Source: Choanephora cucurbitarum (Eukaryota; Mucoromycota; Mucoromycetes; Mucorales; Choanephoraceae). Taken from it: DNA of 64,000 nucleotides. Positions 24,430 to 35,864 of the stretch are shown here, piece by piece (position 1 is the stretch's first letter; every line of letters begins with the position of its first letter). Below the pieces are notes generated by a model. The model saw only the letters and a list, made by a program, of their open reading frames with translations, was not told the origin of the DNA and ran no database searches. Both the position numbers and the translations under genes were made by a program. The stretch lies in assembly GCA_025331435.1 (NCBI GenBank), contig JAIWNI010000129.1:1-64000 (forward strand), in the 5' to 3' direction.

Positions 24430-26592
24430 AGTTCTATTATTGACTTTGATAAAATGAAAAGCAAACAGACAGAAAAAAAGTTGAAATTTTTAAAGAAAAA
24501 AAGTGGTCACTGCAACATGTCGGATACTTTGGATGTCCTAATTTTGGGTGTTCTTTTAAGTCTTTACCTTCACCAAACAAGGAGAATCGTATGGAACGGA
24601 TTTATTCCACTAGGACGCTTTTGATATTAGTAGCGGCATCTACGTCTCTATTTCAGAACTAGGCTGAACGATCAAGAACATAATAAGCTAAAAAGGAGTG
24701 TGAGCATGATTTACCAAACTGGTATTGTTATAAGATGGACACTGAGGATACATCTTCAACGGACAAATAGTGCAAATGCCTATTGTATAGTTAGATAAGA
24801 AACTGAAAGTCTATCTGAATTAGACAACTATCTACCTGTTGTTCTTCGGTTAGAGCATTAATTTGTTCTTTGTATCAGAATTCATAGCTTGATCAGAAGG
24901 TCAGGGAACAAAGAAGCAGCCTGCAGAAGACACTGATTGGCACGAAGATGCTTGAATGAGTGGACAGTGGCATTTTTGTAGTCATTAACATGCTCATGGT
25001 TTTTGCGAAACCAGCGTACCAAATCAAGCGAACATAGCTATATAGCTGATCCAGACCAACAAAGGCAGGGAAATTTTCTTGGTCTTTAAATACAATTTCA
25101 ATACCATCAGCAGCTTTGTAAGCTAATATAGGCATTGTCAAGCATATAGTTAATGTTAATTTGATCATCATCGTTTGTGTTGTTCATTAAATGATTACCA
25201 AGAGCCATAATGAGAATTTGCACATTTCCTTATATAAAACAACCTTTGAAGATTCTTGAAATCCATAGCCGAGTGTTTAGAAGACCCTCTTTCTCGTTAG
25301 TTGCTTATATATCTTTTGAACCAATTAATATCTTTTTTTCATACAAAAGGGTATTGCAACATCGCGTACAAGTGAAAACAAAGTAAAATCAAATGAAAAT
25401 TGAATGTGCAGAGGACACGAAAAGTAATCTACTCTGCTTTAGAAGTATCAATTATGCATGATGTGTTGAAAGATATCAAAGCTACCATACTTCTCAACTG
25501 ACTCATAGACTAGTGAGAGTCTTATCTTTGAAGAAAGGGGTTTTATTTAAAGTATCTCTATAAGTTGCCCAGTGTATTAAACCTGGGAGTACTATCACTT
25601 TTTATTTTCAACTGTTCATGCTGAACACAGTTAGAAAGAGTAACCATTCATCATGTGCTATATTAGCACTCTTTTTTTAGTCTTTTTGGATATTGATCAT
25701 AGGCATGAATAAGGCAAGCGTTGCGCTGCATACAAATTCATCCGCTGGAACAATAGAATCCTGCATCTACACCAATGACAACTTGAAAAATATTAAGCTT
25801 TTTCGCATTTCAGGTACATATATCATGGATCAACAAAATTAATCCTTGATAACAAATAAAACATTTATCATCGACATAGAAGGCGTTGTGCTTGACATTG
25901 CCAGCACAAGTTAAAGTAAGTTTAACCTTGACATAACTCATAACTGTTTTTTTTTAAGAAATAGGTTGTTGGAACTGTTGTTTTCGAGTGACAGCTTACA
26001 ATGTGAAGAAAAGAGTATGACACAGTTTAGCAGTTCAAAAATGTATTTCTACAAAAGTAGCTTTAAATCCTATTATAACTCCGGGACATCCCTCTTGGCT
26101 GGTTTACGAGACTGCTTTTAGTATATTGGAAACGTCATCTTTATTCTCTATTATTTTTTTCCCAATAAAAACTCTCTATCTAGTTCATTTTCCTTTTTCT
26201 CTCTTTTTTTCTTAAGTTTGCTGCGTCTTTTGTTCGAAGCTCAAATTCTTATAACCTTATATTAATTTGTGTATCGAACAGATTAGATTCCTCTCATCAA
26301 CAAAACACAGCCTTACTTGCCACCTCCTAATCAAGCCAGCATCAACTCTTTTTTTTCTGGCGATTGTTGGCGATCTTTTTTTTTCACTTTTTCTTGCTTT
26401 CTAAGTCAGTTTTCTTTATCTTGTTCATCAGCTTTTTAAACCAAACTACTTTTCTATTTGACTTTGAACGCGAGCATTGATTGAAGAACCATACCTAAAT
26501 ATACTCCACCCCTCACAACAGCATACGCAGTACTTTTACATTTAAATATACACACGCCTACATTTGTACACATTTTTTGAAAGAACAACAAG
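24430..26592. other. Long intergenic upstream of RPB1 and ELP1
   Basis: Divergent interval of 2.16 kb between the ELP1 and RPB1 starts. Apart from the frameshifted small ORF at 24882-25171 I see no gene. The 450 bp before RPB1 are rich in CT and T tracts, which would fit its core promoter and 5' UTR. No specific operator can be named. Confidence 0.5.
24882..25171 (-). pseudogene. Small secreted-protein candidate with one frameshift
   Basis: A minus-strand frame opens with a typical signal peptide (MMIKLTLTICLTMPILAYKA) and reads on as DGIEIVFKDQENFPAF. Around 25028-25045 the coding-like text moves to another frame, reading SLDLVRWFRKNHEHVNDYK and ending with LFPDLLIKL and a stop at 24882. 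Joining them needs a single-base change, because the span is 290 nt, two more than a multiple of three. No plausible intron fits; the only in-frame GT-AG option is about 23 nt. I recognise no family. It may be a recently broken gene, a sequencing indel, or chance. Confidence 0.35.
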
Positions 26593-29500
26593 ATGAGTGG
26601 ACATCCCTTTGCGTTTTCATCTGCACCTTTACGACGTGTTGATGCCGTTCAGTTCGGTATTCTTTCACCAGAAGAGATTGTATGTTGTCAACTGAAGAAG
26701 AAAAAAAAACGTCTATTAATCAGTTGGGGGCTTTTTTAACTAGATTGCAATGTCTGTTGCCAAAATTGAATATCCAGAACTTTATGACGAAGGCACACAA
26801 AAACCTAGAAAAAATGGTCTGTTGGATCCTCATTTGGGTACAATTGACCGTAACTACAAATGTCAAACATGTGGTGAAGGCATGGCTGAATGTCCAGGTC
26901 ACTTTGGCCATATTGAACTAGCTAAGCCTGTCTATCATATTGGTATTTATCATTTTTAAAGAAAAGAGATAACAGCACAAATGATTAATGTATTCTACTT
27001 GTTTAGGTTTTCTGTCCAAAGTGAAAAAGATTCTTGAATGTGTCTGTTTTCATTGTTCAAAGCTTAAAGTAGACGAGGTAAAGACATACAGTCTTATGAC
27101 TTCTCAAATCATTTAACCAGTCCATAGTCAAATCCTCGTTTTGCAAGAGCTCGAAAGATTTCTGATTCCAAAGCCAAACTTCGTGCTGTTTGGGATCTTG
27201 CAAAATCAAAGATGACTTGTGAAGGTAGTGATGAGACAGAAGGTGGATTAGAGGAAAAGGAAGAGTTTGACAGCGGAAAGCGCAAGAGCAAGCACGGTGG
27301 TTGTGGTTCAAAGCAACCTCTTATTCGTAAAGATGGTCTTAAGCTCTATGCTCATTTCCGTGCCTCCGCAGGCGATGTAAGTTTCAGTTTTAGATGATTC
27401 TAGAATTCCTCTTACATGACTTCTATGATAGGAAGCAAACGAAGGCAAAAAGCCATTGACGGCTGCCAAAGTACTCCAAATCCTCAAAAATATCTCGGAC
27501 CAAGACATTCGCGATATGGGTCTTTCCGAAGAATTTGCTAGACCTGAATGGATGATCATTACTGTCTTACCTGTGCCCCCTCCTCAAGTTCGTCCTTCTA
27601 TTCAGATGGATGGTACCAGTAGAGGTGAAGACGATTTAACCCACAAACTATCTGATATCCTTAAAGCAAATGCCAATGTCAAGCGATGTGAATCAGAAGG
27701 TGCACCTGTACATGTTGTTCAAGAATTTGAACAGCTTCTGCAATTTCACACAGCTACTTATATGGACAATGACATTGCAGGTCAACCCCAAGCATTGCAA
27801 AAATCAGGCAGACCCCTTAAGAGTATTCGTGCTCGTCTCAAGGGTAAAGAAGGCCGTCTTCGTGGTAACTTGATGGGTAAGCGTGTTGATTTCTCTGCTC
27901 GTACTGTCATTACAGGTGATCCCAATCTGGCAGTCGATCAAGTGGGTGTACCTCGTAGTATTGCTCGTAACTTGACTTATCCTGAAATCGTCACTCCATA
28001 CAACATTGACAAGTTACAGGCACTTGTCCGAAATGGTCCTCTGGAACATCCAGGTGCCAAATACGTCATTCGTGATAACGGTGAGCGTATTGATTTGCGT
28101 TATCGTAAGCGTGCAGGTGAAATTCCTCTTCAATATGGTTACAGAGTAGAAAGACACATTAATGATGATGATGTGGTCATCTTCAACCGTCAACCTTCTC
28201 TTCACAAAATGTCTATGATGGGTCACCGTGTTCGTGTTATGCCTTACTCTACTTTCCGTCTTAACTTGTCTGTCACTTCACCTTATAACGCTGATTTTGA
28301 TGGTGATGAAATGAACCTTCATGTTCCTCAATCCTTAGAAACAAGAGCCGAAGTAACTGAAATCTGTATGGTGCCTAAGCAAATTGTTTCCCCACAATCC
28401 AATAAGCCTGTTATGGGTATTGTGCAAGATACCCTCTGTGGTATCAGAAAGTTCACATTGCGTGATTGTTTCTTGACAAAGGATTTGGTTATGAACATTG
28501 TCATGTGGGTCCCTTCTTGGGATGGCTATATTCCACCTCCTGCCATCTTGAAGCCTAAGCCTATGTGGACTGGTAAACAAATTCTTGCTATGGTCATTCC
28601 CAAAGGTATCAATTGTCAAACTTTCCATTCAACACACCCCGATGGTGAAACTACACTGATATCTCCCGGTGATACCCGTGTCATTATTGAAAATGGTGAA
28701 CTGATATGTGGTATTGTCTGTAAAAAGACCGTAGGTACAGCAGGTGGTGGTTTGATCCATACCATCATGAACGAATTGGGTTCTGAAGCAGCCAAAAACT
28801 TCTTGGGAGGTACACAGCAGGTAGTCAACTACTGGTTGTTACAGAATGGTTTCAGTATTGGTATTGGTGATACCATTGCCGATAAGGTCTCTATGGCAAC
28901 TATTACCAACATTATTTCACAAGCCAAACAACGTGTGCAAGAAGTTATCATTACAGCTCAACAAGACAAGTTAGAAGTTCAACCTGGTATGACACTGCGT
29001 GAATCATTCGAAGCCAAGGTCAATCAAACTTTGAACAAAGCTCGTGATGACGCTGGTAAGATGGCTCAAAACAGTTTAAAAGAAGACAACAACGTCAAGC
29101 AGATGGTTATTGCTGGTTCAAAGGGTTCATTCATTAATATCTCTCAAATGTCTGCTTGTGTTGGTCAACAGAACGTGGAAGGTAAACGTATTCCTTATGG
29201 TTTCAAGTTCCGTACATTACCGCATTTCTCAAAGGATGATCACAGTCCTGAAAGTCGTGGTTTTGTTGAAAACTCCTACTTGAGAGGTTTGACGCCTACC
29301 GAATTCTTCTTCCACGCTATGGGTGGTCGTGAAGGTTTGATCGATACAGCCGTCAAGACAGCTGAAACAGGTTATATTCAACGTCGTCTCGTAAAGGCTT
29401 TAGAAGATGTAATGGTCAAGTATGATGGTACAGTTCGTAACTCATTGGGTGATATCATCCAATTCTGTTATGGTGAGGATGGTATGGATGCTATGGCCGT

Positions 29501-32153
29501 TGAAAGTCAAAAGTTCTTCTCCTTGAAGTGTAACGAAAATGAATTTGAGAAGCGCTACAAGGTCGATGTCATGACTCAAGGTTTCAAGAAGGGTGCTCTC
29601 AACTACAACGTGCTTAAGAGCATTGAAGGTAGTGAGCAAGCTCAATCTTACCTTGATCACGAATTCTATCAGCTATCTGAAGATCGTGAAAAGCTTCGAC
29701 GAACTATCTTCAAGAGCGGTGATGACAAATGGCCATTGCCTGTTAACCTTCAACGTTTGATTACAAACTCTCAACAGATTTTCCACTTGGATCCTCGTAA
29801 GCCCTCTGATATTCATCCATTACAAATTGTTGACGGTGTCAATGCCCTTGCCCAACGTCTTTTGGTTGTGCGTGGTAGTGATAAGATCTCAAGTGAGACT
29901 CAAAGAAACGCTACACTTTTGTTCCAAATCATGCTTCGTTCCACCTTTGCTGTGAAACGTGTAGTCGAAGAATTCCACTTGACTTCTCAAGCTTTCGAAT
30001 GGATTTTGGGAGAAATCGAGTCTCGATTCTTGACTTCCATTGTTGCTCCTGGTGAAATGGTTGGTACGATTGCCGCTCAATCTATTGGTGAACCTGCTAC
30101 ACAAATGACCTTGAATACTTTCCACTATGCTGGTGTATCTAGTAAGAACGTCACATTGGGTGTGCCTCGTTTGAAGGAAATCATCAACGTTGCCAAGAAC
30201 ATCAAGACACCTCGTCTTGAAGTATGGCTTGATTCTGAACGATCTCGTAACATCGAATTGGCCAAGGAAGTTCAAGTCAACTTGGAACACACTACATTAC
30301 AGAAGGTGACCTCTGTGACAGAAATCTATTATGATCCTGATCCACGCAACACAGTGATTGAAGAAGATGTCGACTTTGTAGATACCTACTATCAACTTGA
30401 AGACGATAATTCAGCCTTTGTCACTCGTGTTTCGCCTTGGTTGCTTCGTATCGAATTGAACCGTGGTATGATGATTGACAAGCGTCTCAACATTACTGAG
30501 GTTGTTCAGAAGATTTCTGAAGAATTCCGTAATGATCTTCATGTTATCGGTAGTGACGAAAACTCTGAGAAGCTTATTGTCCGTTGTCGTGTTATGATGG
30601 ATGAGCATGAAGACAAAGATATGGATGACGAAGAAGGCCGTACTGAAGAAGATACCTTCCTCCGCAAGTTGGAAGCCAGTATGTTGGGCTCTATCAATCT
30701 TCGTGGTATACCCGGTATTAAAAAGGTTTACATTGTTGAACGTAAAAATACCACCTTGACTGAAAAGGGCGTCTTTGAGACAACCACCGAATGGGGTCTT
30801 GATACAGATGGTATCAACCTTCAACAAGTCATGTGTCAACATGGTGTTGATGAGACACGTACTTATTCTAACAACACAGTTGAAATTATGGAAGTACTCG
30901 GTATTGAAGCCACACGTAAAGCTCTTTTGAAAGAATTGCGTAATGTTATTGAATTTGATGGTTCTTATGTCAACTACCGTCACTTGGCTTTGCTTTGTGA
31001 TGTGATGACTAACCGTGGCCACTTGATGGCTATTACACGTCATGGTATCAACAGAGCAGAAACTGGTGCTTTGATGCGTTGTTCTTTCGAAGAAACAGTC
31101 GAAATTCTGATGGAAGCTGCTGCCGTTGGTGAGTTGGATGATTGTCGTGGTGTTGCTGAAAACATCATGTTGGGTCAAATGGCTCCCTTGGGTACTGGTG
31201 AATTTGATGTTATGTTGGATGAGGAGATGCTTCAAAGTGTTCCTCAAGATCATCGTCAGAATTTACAAATGGGTATGGCTGGCGATACCGCTGGATTTGC
31301 TACACCTGGTCCTGGTTATATGACACCCAATATGGCTACACCTTATGATACACGATCTCCTGATTGGGTTGACTTTTCTCAACCTTCTTCACCTTCTGAG
31401 CCTATGTTCTCTCCTATGGGTAATTCAGGTGCTGGAGGCTCACTTGCTAGTCCCTGGCGCGGTGATCTTAGTCCTTACGCTCAAAGCCCTGGTTATTCTC
31501 CTACATCACCAGGCTACTCACCTTCTAGTCCTTCTTATGCTGCTTCTCCCGGCTACTCACCTGCATCACCCAACTATTCACCCACATCACCCAGTTACAG
31601 CCCTACATCACCCAGTTACAGCCCAACATCGCCTAGCTATAGCCCAACATCCCCAAGCTATTCACCTACCAGTCCTAGTTACAGTCCCACTAGTCCTAGT
31701 TACAGTCCAACTTCTCCAAGCTACTCTCCCACTAGTCCGAGCTACTCACCTACTAGTCCTAGCTACAGCCCTACTAGCCCTAGCTACTCACCCACTAGTC
31801 CTAGCTACAGTCCTACTAGCCCTAGTTACTCACCTACTAGTCCCAGTTACAGCCCCACTAGTCCCAGCTATAGCCCCACTAGTCCTAGTTACAGTCCCAC
31901 ATCACCTAGTTACTCACCTACTAGTCCCAGCTATAGCCCTACCAGTCCTAGTTACAGTCCCACATCACCTAGCTATTCGCCTACCAGTCCTAGTTACAGT
32001 CCCACTAGTCCTAGTTACAGTCCAACTTCTCCAAGCTACTCTCCCACTAGTCCGAGCTACAGTCCTACTAGCCCTAGCTACTCACCTACTAGTCCCAGTT
32101 ACAGCCCCACTTCGCCTTCTTATGGCTCGAATAGCAAAAACAACAGAAACTAA
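26593..32153 (+). CDS. RPB1: RNA polymerase II largest subunit
   Basis: Five exons (26593-26679, 26744-26942, 27007-27077, 27128-27376, 27432-32153) encode about 1775 residues. This is the catalytic subunit of RNA polymerase II, which makes mRNA in the nucleus. The N-terminal zinc-binding CPGHFGHI motif, the metal-A loop [10 protein letters not shown], the bridge and trigger region ([22 protein letters not shown]) and the C-terminal domain are all present. The tail starts near 31490 with five imperfect heptads, followed by 26 consecutive YSPTSPS repeats (31575-32120) and a short [10 protein letters not shown] end. Introns cluster in the first 830 bp and the rest is a single exon. The ATG was chosen because the next residues read [13 protein letters not shown], as in other Rpb1. 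No lesion seen. Confidence 0.98.
31575..32120 (+). repeat. RPB1 CTD heptad array, 26 x 21 bp
   Basis: The 546 bp are exactly 26 units of 21 bp, each coding YSPTSPS. Serine and proline codons vary between units, but one block of 81 bp (31665-31745) is repeated without a mismatch 315 bp later (31980-32060), a shift of 15 heptads. The C-terminal domain is phosphorylated on Ser2, Ser5 and Ser7 in the transcription cycle. Confidence 0.95.
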
Positions 32154-32343
32154 ACTTTCTGACAAACACTTATCATCTTCTTTATTCCTTTTATGAAAAC
32201 ACACATATATATACATGTATTCGCAGTTTAATAAGAAACTGTCATTCTAAAAAAAAGCAGAGAGACAAAATAAAGATTTGTACATTTTTTTCCATTATAT
32301 AAAAAAAAAACTCTTGATTTTTGGCTTGTATGCCTGCCAGAGG

Positions 32344-34134
32344 ATGACAGCATGGCATACTATTCCGCAAGAAGTATTGATAATGATACTTGGCCACTTG
32401 GACACTCGTGACATCATGCAATGTCAACGTGTATGTCGCAACTGGTCAACTGTTTGTCAAAGAAAAGCCTATACCGATGTGACCATTTACTATCGAAATG
32501 AGATGAGTGGCTTTCTTAAGATAGCTTCTGGTCCACTAGGAAAACTTGTAAAACGACTCCACATAAGAAACGAAGGCTTCAATATCATTCGAGTAAAAGG
32601 TGCGATCAAGACATGTTTCATCAACTTCAACTTTTTCTTTTCACCTGGTGTCGACATTACATCTCTTCCTATTGTATGTCCCAACCTCGAAGTACTCAAG
32701 TTTGATCTTCTAGAAAACGTGTATTGGGAATGGATGTATGTCAATTGCTCTAAAGGTCACTGGAAGCATATGAACACCTTGCCCTATCCAACTGATAGTT
32801 CAAAAGCAGGCGAGTATTATTCAAAAACAATTCATATTCTGAGAAGAAATATGAAAGAGATTAAGCTGTTTGCTTATGGTACTCGAACAAGCACTTCTCA
32901 AGTGCTCATTGAATCGCTTGACGACTTCCAACAATTGGAAACTTTAAGAGTGGGCGATCTGCATGCCTTCTCTCTGGAACTTGATCAACTGATTGATAAA
33001 TTTCCTCAACTGAAAAAGATCTTTATCAAGCCAGAATACGTTACGATCGAAACATATCTGAATCGAGAGGGTCCAGCTCAAGTAAAGCCTAGTCCAACGG
33101 TTGAAGAAATTGACTTGAATGGCATCACTTTGTCCGTCAATGCACTTCGATACATTATGAAGAAGTTTCCTAATCTAAGGCGACTTCAAGATGTGCCTTT
33201 TAGTAAACAATTGGACTATTTGCCTTTTGGCCCAGCTGCTCTTCAAAAATTTGCTGATTATGTCAAAGGACTAGACTATCTATCGATGGAAGAGATGTTC
33301 TTTGAAGACATGACTGAATTCATCTCTGTTATGGCTGACAAGTTGTCAGATAGACAATATCTCTTTGAGCTCTCTGCTCGATACCATGGTATAGGTCAAG
33401 TCTATTTTGATACCTCCAAAGTGGTCATTGAAAAGGATAGAAAAAGAGAACAAGTAGTTTCGTTAAAGATTGACAACAAAGGACAGGTTTTCCCGTTTGG
33501 AGAAGCATTGGGCATGCTATACGGCAAATTGACTATCTTGAAGTTCAACCATGTGGCTAATTCACCTTCTCACTTTGTTGCTCGCCGTACAAACTATGCA
33601 GGCACTGTTCACAAGCATTATTTAGACGATATTACATCTACATGTCCTAAGCTAAAAAGGTTATATATCAATCGATTTTATCTGATTGATTGTCAATTAA
33701 GCCAACCTTCTACTTCGATCAGTCAGCTGTATCTACAACAATGCTATTATGTCCCACAAGCACTGTTTCAGCTCTCAGAGGGTCTACCTCGACTTAGACA
33801 TCTAAGTTTTGCTCCCATGTTGGTACTTGATCCTGTCACACTGAAGCCATTGCCTGAGGATCCTGATCATGTTGCTATTGATATGCCGTATACACGTCTG
33901 TCAACACTTTTTCTAGAAGACATCCGCTTTCCTCGAAGACGAAAGTCTATTTTTATGAAACTGATGGCAGATAAGGGTGTCAAATATTATCAAATCCATT
34001 ATAATCAAATGACTAGTATACCAAAGGAAACCTATCAGAAGGCTGTTACAAAGCAATCTCATTTTAGTCTACGTGTAAGATTCAAGCATCTTGATGAAAT
34101 TCGAATGTTAGGTCAGACATTCAAGTTAGTGTAA
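32344..34134 (+). CDS. F-box protein
   Basis: A single uninterrupted frame of about 596 residues from the ATG at 32344. The F-box is at the very N-terminus (IPQEVLIMILGHLDTRDIMQ, then CQRVCRNWSTVCQ), which should bind Skp1 in an SCF ubiquitin ligase. The remainder has leucine-rich-repeat-like spacing (LPIVCPNLEVLKFD, FPNLRRLQDV, LPRLRHLSFAPM), suggesting substrate recognition. An upstream in-frame ATG at 32278 would add 22 hydrophobic residues; I prefer the second because the F-box then begins immediately, as in other mould F-box proteins. Such F-box/LRR genes form large families in these fungi, so orthology cannot be given. Confidence 0.85.
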   Translation: MTAWHTIPQEVLIMILGHLDTRDIMQCQRVCRNWSTVCQRKAYTDVTIYYRNEMSGFLKIASGPLGKLVKRLHIRNEGFNIIRVKGAIKTCFINFNFFFSPGVDITSLPIVCPNLEVLKFDLLENVYWEWMYVNCSKGHWKHMNTLPYPTDSSKAGEYYSKTIHILRRNMKEIKLFAYGTRTSTSQVLIESLDDFQQLETLRVGDLHAFSLELDQLIDKFPQLKKIFIKPEYVTIETYLNREGPAQVKPSPTVEEIDLNGITLSVNALRYIMKKFPNLRRLQDVPFSKQLDYLPFGPAALQKFADYVKGLDYLSMEEMFFEDMTEFISVMADKLSDRQYLFELSARYHGIGQVYFDTSKVVIEKDRKREQVVSLKIDNKGQVFPFGEALGMLYGKLTILKFNHVANSPSHFVARRTNYAGTVHKHYLDDITSTCPKLKRLYINRFYLIDCQLSQPSTSISQLYLQQCYYVPQALFQLSEGLPRLRHLSFAPMLVLDPVTLKPLPEDPDHVAIDMPYTRLSTLFLEDIRFPRRRKSIFMKLMADKGVKYYQIHYNQMTSIPKETYQKAVTKQSHFSLRVRFKHLDEIRMLGQTFKLV

Positions 34135-34305
34135 ATAAAGTCAAAAAGTACCATTTAAAGCAAAAGCCATTTTCCATTTCGACCATTTATGCTGTTTACT
34201 TTCCGCGTTTGTGTGGCCCTATGATTGGTTGCCGCTCTAAAGTTCAAAATTACAACCTATTCCTTTCTTTCTTTTATTTATTTCGATTTCTAAATATCAC
34301 CTCGA

Positions 34306-34760
34306 ATGGATCAATTAGCGGCTGCTACAAAGAAGTTTGTAACTGGATACAAAGAAAATACACCAAACCAGCTCAAGTTGATTGATGTATACCTTGTCTA
34401 TATCTTATTCACTGGTATCTTTCAATTTGTTTACATGATCTTGGCTGGTACCTTTCCATACAATGCTTTCCTTGGCGGCTTCATCTCTACTGTAGGAAGC
34501 TTTGTACTTGCTGGTAATCTCTGAACGCGTTTGGTTTCAAAATAGTCTAACAACTTGCATTTTTTCTGACTAGCTAACTTAAGAATTCAAACCAATCCAG
34601 AAAACAGAGAATCTTTCAAGACGATCTCACCTGAAAGGTACAAAGACGATTGCATGAGTCGTGTTGCATTCAACATCTCACATCTTATAATAGAGCTTTT
34701 GCTGATTTTGTAGTCTGTTCTGTTCTATTGCATATCTTCTGCTTTAACTTTTTGGGTTAA
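34306..34760 (+). CDS. OST2: Oligosaccharyltransferase subunit OST2/DAD1
   Basis: Three exons (34306-34513, 34574-34637, 34694-34760) encode 112 residues, the exact family size. DAD1/Ost2 is a small ER-membrane subunit of oligosaccharyltransferase, needed for N-glycosylation. Conserved text includes VYILFTGIFQFVYMILAGTFPYN, split here as the first two helices, then FISTVGSFVLA, LRIQTNPENRESF and the C-terminal ERAFADFVVCSVLLHIFCFN with its final glycine before the stop. Three hydrophobic helices are evident. Exon 3 is short and easily missed. Confidence 0.95.
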
Positions 34761-35864
34761 AATGCCATTGTTTATATACACATATCGAAACGTCTTTGAG
34801 CTCATCTCTTGCTCTCAACAAAAACAAAGAACAAGCGTGCTGACCAAACAACAAATGATACTCACTTCAACAATAAAGTATGTACAGCCTAAAAAGAAAA
34901 CATTGTTTGGCCTTTTTTAAGATATCATCTGGAGGGATTTAGGACAGTCTCCATTTTTTAGGGAAACCATTCAGTTGCAGACACGATTCTTTTGTTGTCC
35001 TTCAATGCGTATAAAGGCATAAATCACTATCCAAACTATATTGTGTTCTCAATCGAACAAGTGTCGAATGAAAGTAAATCAGTACAAGGATAAATTATCA
35101 AAGAGTACTTTGGTTTGTTCCTGAACTGTAATTTTATCTGATTGTCAGTATCACTATTGACTTCCTCAGAGTCATAAGGAAGCTTCACTAAAGTCAAACG
35201 GGCTTTGTACTTTCTTCATGCTGTCAAACAAGTTTCTTGTTTGTGTGGCAACTTCTGACCTGAATTCGATATGGTTTCCACTTTGTTTTCCTTTATCTTT
35301 TTTAGACATAGTGACAACTAAAGGCTTTCGTACCTTTGTTCTTTAAGTAGTTCAGTGAGTTAAGATGTTTTCTTCGAATTTCAATTGAACCTTTCTATTG
35401 AAGAACAATAGATATAGTCACCATCTATTCTTGCTGACTAGGCTGAGTATCCATGGCTTTGTTGGCTTTATTGTGAATGATGACTATGACGTTTAGTAAA
35501 CAGTTACAAAGACCAGCTTCAGTTTTTTAAGAAGAAGTGGATGACAAGAAGCTAAAGATATTTACTGCATCAAGTACTTTGAGAGTGCTCAAAAATGTTA
35601 TGGCCTGTTCAAAAGTATTTATCAACAGAATCTGGACAAAAACAATCTTGATACGTAGAAGAGGTCAGCTACAGAAATCAATGACACTGATGATACCTCT
35701 GCTTCTTTCCTTTGAAAATTTATCCTTTTGTTGGTTTTCTGCTAGTTGATCATTTCGATTTATTCCTAGTCAAGCTAGGCGGAGTGTATATAGAATCGAG
35801 ATTAAAGATAAAAAAAATAAAAGAGTACACACGCATATTTTATTTTTCTTTTACATTCACCACC
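34761..35864. other. Intergenic with a coding-like remnant
   Basis: About 1.1 kb between OST2 and TFG2. Apart from the interrupted frame at 35545-35715 no gene is seen. The sequence just before TFG2 is T-rich and ends in a good start context (CACCATG). Confidence 0.5.
35545..35715 (+). pseudogene. Coding-like fragment with in-frame stop
   Basis: A 57-codon stretch reads like protein (EAKDIYCIKYFESAQKCYG, SIYQQNLDKNNLDT) but carries a TAG at 35656-35658, after which the same frame continues as KRSATEINDTDDTSASFL and a TGA. No start codon or splice partner is found upstream. I do not recognise the family. It could be the decayed end of a gene or transposon. Confidence 0.3.

Noticed and set aside
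30411..31253. 280-residue minus-strand frame inside RPB1
   Set aside because: It is the antisense shadow of strongly biased RPB1 codons. It has no start context, domain or splice support.
31345..32196. 283-residue plus-strand frame over the CTD
   Set aside because: An out-of-frame reading of the 21-bp repeats (LVLVTV-like periodic text); RPB1 explains the sequence.
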